Source of the DNA: Schwartzia sp. (in: firmicutes)
GTDB lineage: Bacteria > Bacillota > Negativicutes > Selenomonadales > Selenomonadaceae
Length of the DNA stretch: 33,636 nucleotides
Direction: 5' to 3'
Assembly (NCBI GenBank): GCA_017939945.1
Contig: JAGAZS010000139.1
Coordinates: forward strand, 1 to 33,636
Below the pieces are notes generated by a model. The model ran no database searches. It was not told the DNA's origin and saw nothing but the letters and a program-made list of their open reading frames with translations. Made by a program: the position numbers and the translations under genes. Position 1 is the first letter of the stretch. Each line of letters opens with the position of its first letter. Shown here in pieces: positions 30,958-33,636 of the stretch.

Positions 30958-31740
30958 TTACAACATATTCCTAAGAAACAATCGCGTTCGTTCTTCTTTT
31001 GGGCATCCAAAAATCTCGGCAGGACGACCTTGCTCGACAATCAGACCATCCGCCATGAAAATAACATGATTCGAAACATCCCTCGCAAATGTCATCTCAT
31101 GCGTCACGACTACCATAGTTATACGCTCCGCCGCCATTTCGCGCATAGTCTGCAGAACTTCGACTGTCAGTTCTGGGTCGAGAGCCGATGTCGGCTCGTC
31201 AAAAAGCATAATGTCCGGCTTCATTGCCAGTGCCCGCGCAATCGCCACGCGTTGTTGCTGCCCACCCGAAAGCCGTGACGGATACTCATTACGCTTCTCA
31301 TATAACCCAACCTTTCGCAAAAGATTCTCTGCTATAGGCCGGATTTCCTCGACCGTTTGCTTTTTGACCTGCGTCGGCGCTTCCATCAGATTTTCCAGAA
31401 CGGTCATGTGCGGAAACAGATTGAATTGCTGGAACACCATACCCATACAACCGAGCATCTCTTTCATTTCCTTTGTTGGTGCATACTCCGCCCGCCCGGA
31501 ATCGTTGTTTTTCACGAGATATTTTCCCTTGACTTCTATAGAGCCACTGTCAATCGTCTCCAAATAATTCAGGCAACGAAGCAACGTACTTTTACCGGAG
31601 CCGGATGGTCCAATAATGGAAAGTACCTCCCCCCGGCAGACGTCCAACGAAATGCCTTTCAGAACTTCGTTCTCACGAAAAGATTTATGGATATCGCGAG
31701 CGCGCAACATATACTCCGCATTATTCGTCGTATTTTCCAT
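30958..31740 (-). CDS. Polar amino-acid ABC transporter, ATP-binding protein
   Basis: 260 residues, GlnQ/HisP-like. Walker A GPSGSGKST, Q-loop VFQQFNLFPH, signature LSGGQQQRVAIARAL, Walker B IMLFDEPTSALDP and H-loop VVTHEM. A short extra stretch (about 75-92) precedes the Q-loop. ATG 31740 has GGAGG six bases upstream inside the permease gene and overlaps its end by 20 bp, so translation is coupled. Powers amino-acid uptake at the membrane; the specific amino acid is not decidable. Confidence 0.95.
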   Translation of the reverse strand: MENTTNNAEYMLRARDIHKSFRENEVLKGISLDVCRGEVLSIIGPSGSGKSTLLRCLNYLETIDSGSIEVKGKYLVKNNDSGRAEYAPTKEMKEMLGCMGMVFQQFNLFPHMTVLENLMEAPTQVKKQTVEEIRPIAENLLRKVGLYEKRNEYPSRLSGGQQQRVAIARALAMKPDIMLFDEPTSALDPELTVEVLQTMREMAAERITMVVVTHEMTFARDVSNHVIFMADGLIVEQGRPAEIFGCPKEERTRLFLRNML

Positions 31741-32365
31741 AATGCGCCTCCAACCGCTTGAAGATTGCCGTCAGCACCGCAGTCATGACAAGATAAAACA
31801 GTCCCGCAATAAAAAAGGCTGTCATATCGAAATCCCGCTGCACGATGGTGCGCGCTACGCGCAGGAGATCATTCATTGCCAGGATATAAATCAGCGACGT
31901 ATCCTTGACGAGATTAATGGTTTCGTTGCTGATAGGCGGAAGCGTCCGATGAATCATTTGCGGCAAAATAATCCGCTTCATCGTCTGTGCGTAGGTCATT
32001 CCCAATGTCTTCGCCGCCTCATACTGCCCGCGGGGAATGGATTGAATCCCCGCTCGGAAGATTTCGGCAAAATAGGCCGCGTAATTCAAAGTAAAGGCCA
32101 GAAGAGCTGCGGCGATATCCGAAAAACGCACGCCCACCATCGGAAGCGCGAAGTACACAAAAAGAAGCTGGAGCATCAGTGGAGACCCGCGCATTATCCA
32201 AATATAGACGTCCATCAAGATCGCCAACGGTCGAATGCTGGAAAGCCGCAAAAGCGCCACAAAAAAACCGAGCGGCAACGCCATCGCCAACGTAAGGAAA
32301 AAAATCTCCAGCGTAATCTTCGAGCCCGTCAATATGGATAGCACAGTTTCCAGCAGTTTATCCAT
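31721..32365 (-). CDS. Polar amino-acid ABC transporter, permease
   Basis: 214 residues, HisM/GlnP type, about five membrane helices. The EAA loop reads YEAAKTLGMTYAQTMKRIILP, the contact site for the ATPase. IWIMRGSPLMLQLLFVYF is typical of the family. ATG 32365 is preferred over the TTG just before it; AAGGAAG lies 7 bases upstream. No substrate-binding protein gene lies on either side. Confidence 0.94.
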   Translation of the reverse strand: MDKLLETVLSILTGSKITLEIFFLTLAMALPLGFFVALLRLSSIRPLAILMDVYIWIMRGSPLMLQLLFVYFALPMVGVRFSDIAAALLAFTLNYAAYFAEIFRAGIQSIPRGQYEAAKTLGMTYAQTMKRIILPQMIHRTLPPISNETINLVKDTSLIYILAMNDLLRVARTIVQRDFDMTAFFIAGLFYLVMTAVLTAIFKRLEAHYGKYDE

Positions 32366-32452
32366 CAACTATCTTCCTTTATTTTATCAGTTCAAAGCTT
32401 TTATATTCTTCCGAGGAATCCCGTACATAATGCGGGAACATCACAATATAGA

Positions 32453-32461
32453 AGTATAGCA
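32453..32461 (-). promoter_or_regulatory. Extended -10 promoter for the ABC genes
   Basis: TGCTATACT on the minus strand fits TGn-TATAAT; no good -35 is seen. The 88-bp leader that follows contains TCCCG/CGGGA with a 9-nt loop, and TTCC-TC-GGAA. Confidence 0.4.
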
Positions 32462-32518
32462 GAAAAACCGATAAATAAAAAGCAAAATTGCCAAAAAGAA
32501 TAATTGGCCAATAGGTCA

Positions 32519-32544
32519 AAGAAGCCGGCGTCTGCCGACTTCTT
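32519..32544 (-). terminator. Terminator of the L,D-transpeptidase gene
   Basis: 11-bp stem AAGAAGTCGGC/GCCGGCTTCTT (one G-U) with a 4-nt loop, 22 bp after the stop. Only TTCTTT follows, so strength is moderate. Confidence 0.6.
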
Positions 32545-32565
32545 TTGCTTACACAGAAAAATATG

Positions 32566-33288
32566 CTAAATCTTCCACTTCTCGGCCGTCTCCGGCGAAA
32601 GTTTTTTCAAGTAATCAATGACGATCACGCAGTCCGGACGCACATTTTGCATCACGAAGCGCATATTTTCCACGGGGATCGCGACGCAGCCGCCTGTGTA
32701 CGGCTTGTACGGGCCGAAGCAGTGCAGGAAGATAGCGGAACCGAGGCCGGGCGTGCCGTCTTCGTTGTAGCTGATGTTCATTGCGTACGTATAATGCGGA
32801 TCGTAGTCGATGATATGCTCGCTGTCTTCAATATTAAGGTCGGGCATCTCACGGATGTCGACCATCTGGTTGTACTTCATGCCGGGACGATCGTCTCCCG
32901 ACCAATAGATATTCTTGTCAACCTGCTTATAGGGAATGACGCAACCGGGATCCTTCGCGATGCCGAAGGCCGCGTTGAAATGGAACGTCCCGATTGGCGT
33001 CTTGGCATCGCCCTCTTTTGTCTTTTCCAGTCCTTCCTTGCCGAGAAAGCCCGGCGTCGTCATCAATATTCGCCAGTTCCCGTCCGTATCCTTTTCGTGC
33101 ATAGACACCCAAGCGGTTGTCTTGCCGATGCCAGCGACGACGAAAAGCTGCTTCGCAGTCTTCGCCTGCGGCAGGTTTTTCACCCAGTCCGGCGATGCTT
33201 CCTGTTTTGCGGCGCTGACAACGCTGAAGGAAGCCAAGGCCAACATTGCATACAATACCACAAATACCTTTTTCATGTTCGTTTTCAC
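32566..33288 (-). CDS. Exported L,D-transpeptidase (YkuD fold)
   Basis: 240 residues from GTG 33288, chosen for GGAGG seven bases upstream; an ATG four codons later is a close alternative. Signal peptide about 5-26 (MKKVFVVLYAMLALASFSVV). The YkuD domain carries His189 in IFLHCFGPY and the catalytic Cys201 in TGGCVAIP, and KTPIGTFHFN is typical of the family. The usual Arg after the catalytic Cys is missing, as in some YafK/ErfK-like members. Likely modifies peptidoglycan cross-links, or attaches or cleaves wall peptides. Confidence 0.85.
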   Translation of the reverse strand: MKTNMKKVFVVLYAMLALASFSVVSAAKQEASPDWVKNLPQAKTAKQLFVVAGIGKTTAWVSMHEKDTDGNWRILMTTPGFLGKEGLEKTKEGDAKTPIGTFHFNAAFGIAKDPGCVIPYKQVDKNIYWSGDDRPGMKYNQMVDIREMPDLNIEDSEHIIDYDPHYTYAMNISYNEDGTPGLGSAIFLHCFGPYKPYTGGCVAIPVENMRFVMQNVRPDCVIVIDYLKKLSPETAEKWKI

Positions 33289-33310
33289 TTTGATTCCTCC
33301 TAATTCCTTA

Positions 33311-33406
33311 TTATTCGCCGCCGATACGAATGAATAACTTGGCATAACCGAGCGCAGCCTTTCGCGTCAGCTTGCTTCCCGTTTCGGCGTTGTAATGTTT
33401 CGACAT
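33311..33406 (-). CDS. Possible 31-residue small ORF
   Basis: Minus-strand ATG to TAA encoding a basic peptide, starting MSKHYNAETGSKLTRK and ending in LFIRIGGE. It stops 22 bp before the L,D-transpeptidase GTG, and the gap holds that gene's ribosome-binding site. Its own Shine-Dalgarno is weak (GAGA at best). It could be a small protein, a leader peptide that couples translation, or chance. No family recognised. Confidence 0.3.
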   Translation of the reverse strand: MSKHYNAETGSKLTRKAALGYAKLFIRIGGE

Positions 33407-33452
33407 GTTCGTCTCTTTTCCCGACTTTTATTCCTGTCAATTCCCAACGGGA

Positions 33453-33636
33453 TTATTTCCCGTCCAACCTCATTTCTTCCAACTTCTCATTAATACGACT
33501 AATCGCGACGGTACGAGGTCCAGTCGCACTTTGGCAAACTTGGATCCACATACGACAAATGACCCCAAAAATGCTGCTACGCAATAGTTCTTCATAGTCA
33601 AATGATTTGCCGGCCGTCACCTCCTTGAGGTCCCCC
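33453..33636 (-). CDS. 3' end of an unidentified gene, cut by window edge
   Basis: A minus-strand frame is open from the right edge to TAA at 33453, giving 60 residues with normal composition, including the segment LLRSSIFGVICRMWIQV and ending EEMRLDGK. The hydrophobic helix is faintly like the C-terminal domain of TetR-family regulators, but this is a guess. A weak hairpin CGGGA/TCCCG overlaps the stop. No other minus or plus reading makes better sense here. Confidence 0.45.
   Translation of the reverse strand, partial: GDLKEVTAGKSFDYEELLRSSIFGVICRMWIQVCQSATGPRTVAISRINEKLEEMRLDGK

Noticed and set aside
32483..32513. Imperfect inverted repeat TTGCCAA...TTGGCCAA upstream of the ABC permease
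   Set aside because: Arms differ by an inserted base and the DNA is A/T-rich, so chance is likely.

Overview
The window looks like chromosomal housekeeping DNA from an anaerobic or microaerophilic Firmicute. Firmicute markers include ribonuclease M5 next to rsmA, the dgt-dnaG-rpoD order, a CIRCE-type operator at htpG, a soluble DegS-like kinase, DUF1292 and a B. subtilis-type PurF with a propeptide and Fe-S cysteines. Superoxide reductase and many TTG/GTG starts in a moderately GC-rich genome suggest the Negativicutes (Selenomonas-like). That placement is an inference, not a direct reading. I see no phage, transposase, CRISPR array, toxin-antitoxin or defence locus.

Left part (1-17.1 kb, nearly all minus strand). 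A truncated HD-domain gene lies behind a tRNA-Asn/tRNA-Glu pair. Next come a SEC-C protein, a short palindromic element, an exported AMIN/amidase_3 cell-wall amidase and gltX. A tightly coupled operon follows: degS-like kinase > Orn/Lys/Arg decarboxylase > dTMP kinase-like > rnmV > rsmA. Its promoter overlaps a perfect palindrome. The pantothenate operon comes next: BASS-family transporter > panC > panD. A roughly 190-nt leader precedes it, with a terminator and a visible alternative pairing. htpG has a CIRCE-like operator inside its promoter. Then come DUF1292 and superoxide reductase as a pair, a degenerate GGDEF protein and a universal stress protein.

Middle (17.2-27.4 kb). On the plus strand: ilvA (threonine ammonia-lyase with ACT domain), an ArsR/SmtB regulator with a complete alpha-5 zinc site, and a secreted NlpC/P60 hydrolase. 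On the minus strand: pepD, a second identical tRNA-Asn, and dgt-dnaG-rpoD. RpoD carries a lysine-rich N-terminal extension of about 310 residues. trmB is divergent from the next block.

Right part (27.5-33.6 kb). A plus-strand operon holds a small three-helix membrane protein, pncB and purF. After a bidirectional terminator come minus-strand genes: a polar amino-acid ABC transporter (permease + ATPase, no binding protein here), an exported L,D-transpeptidase, a possible 31-residue ORF and the 3' end of an unidentified gene.

No clearly new multi-gene system is present. The best leads are the pan-operon leader coupled to a putative pantoate transporter, the RpoD extension, the palindrome over the degS-operon promoter, and the orphan zinc-sensor-type regulator beside a wall hydrolase.
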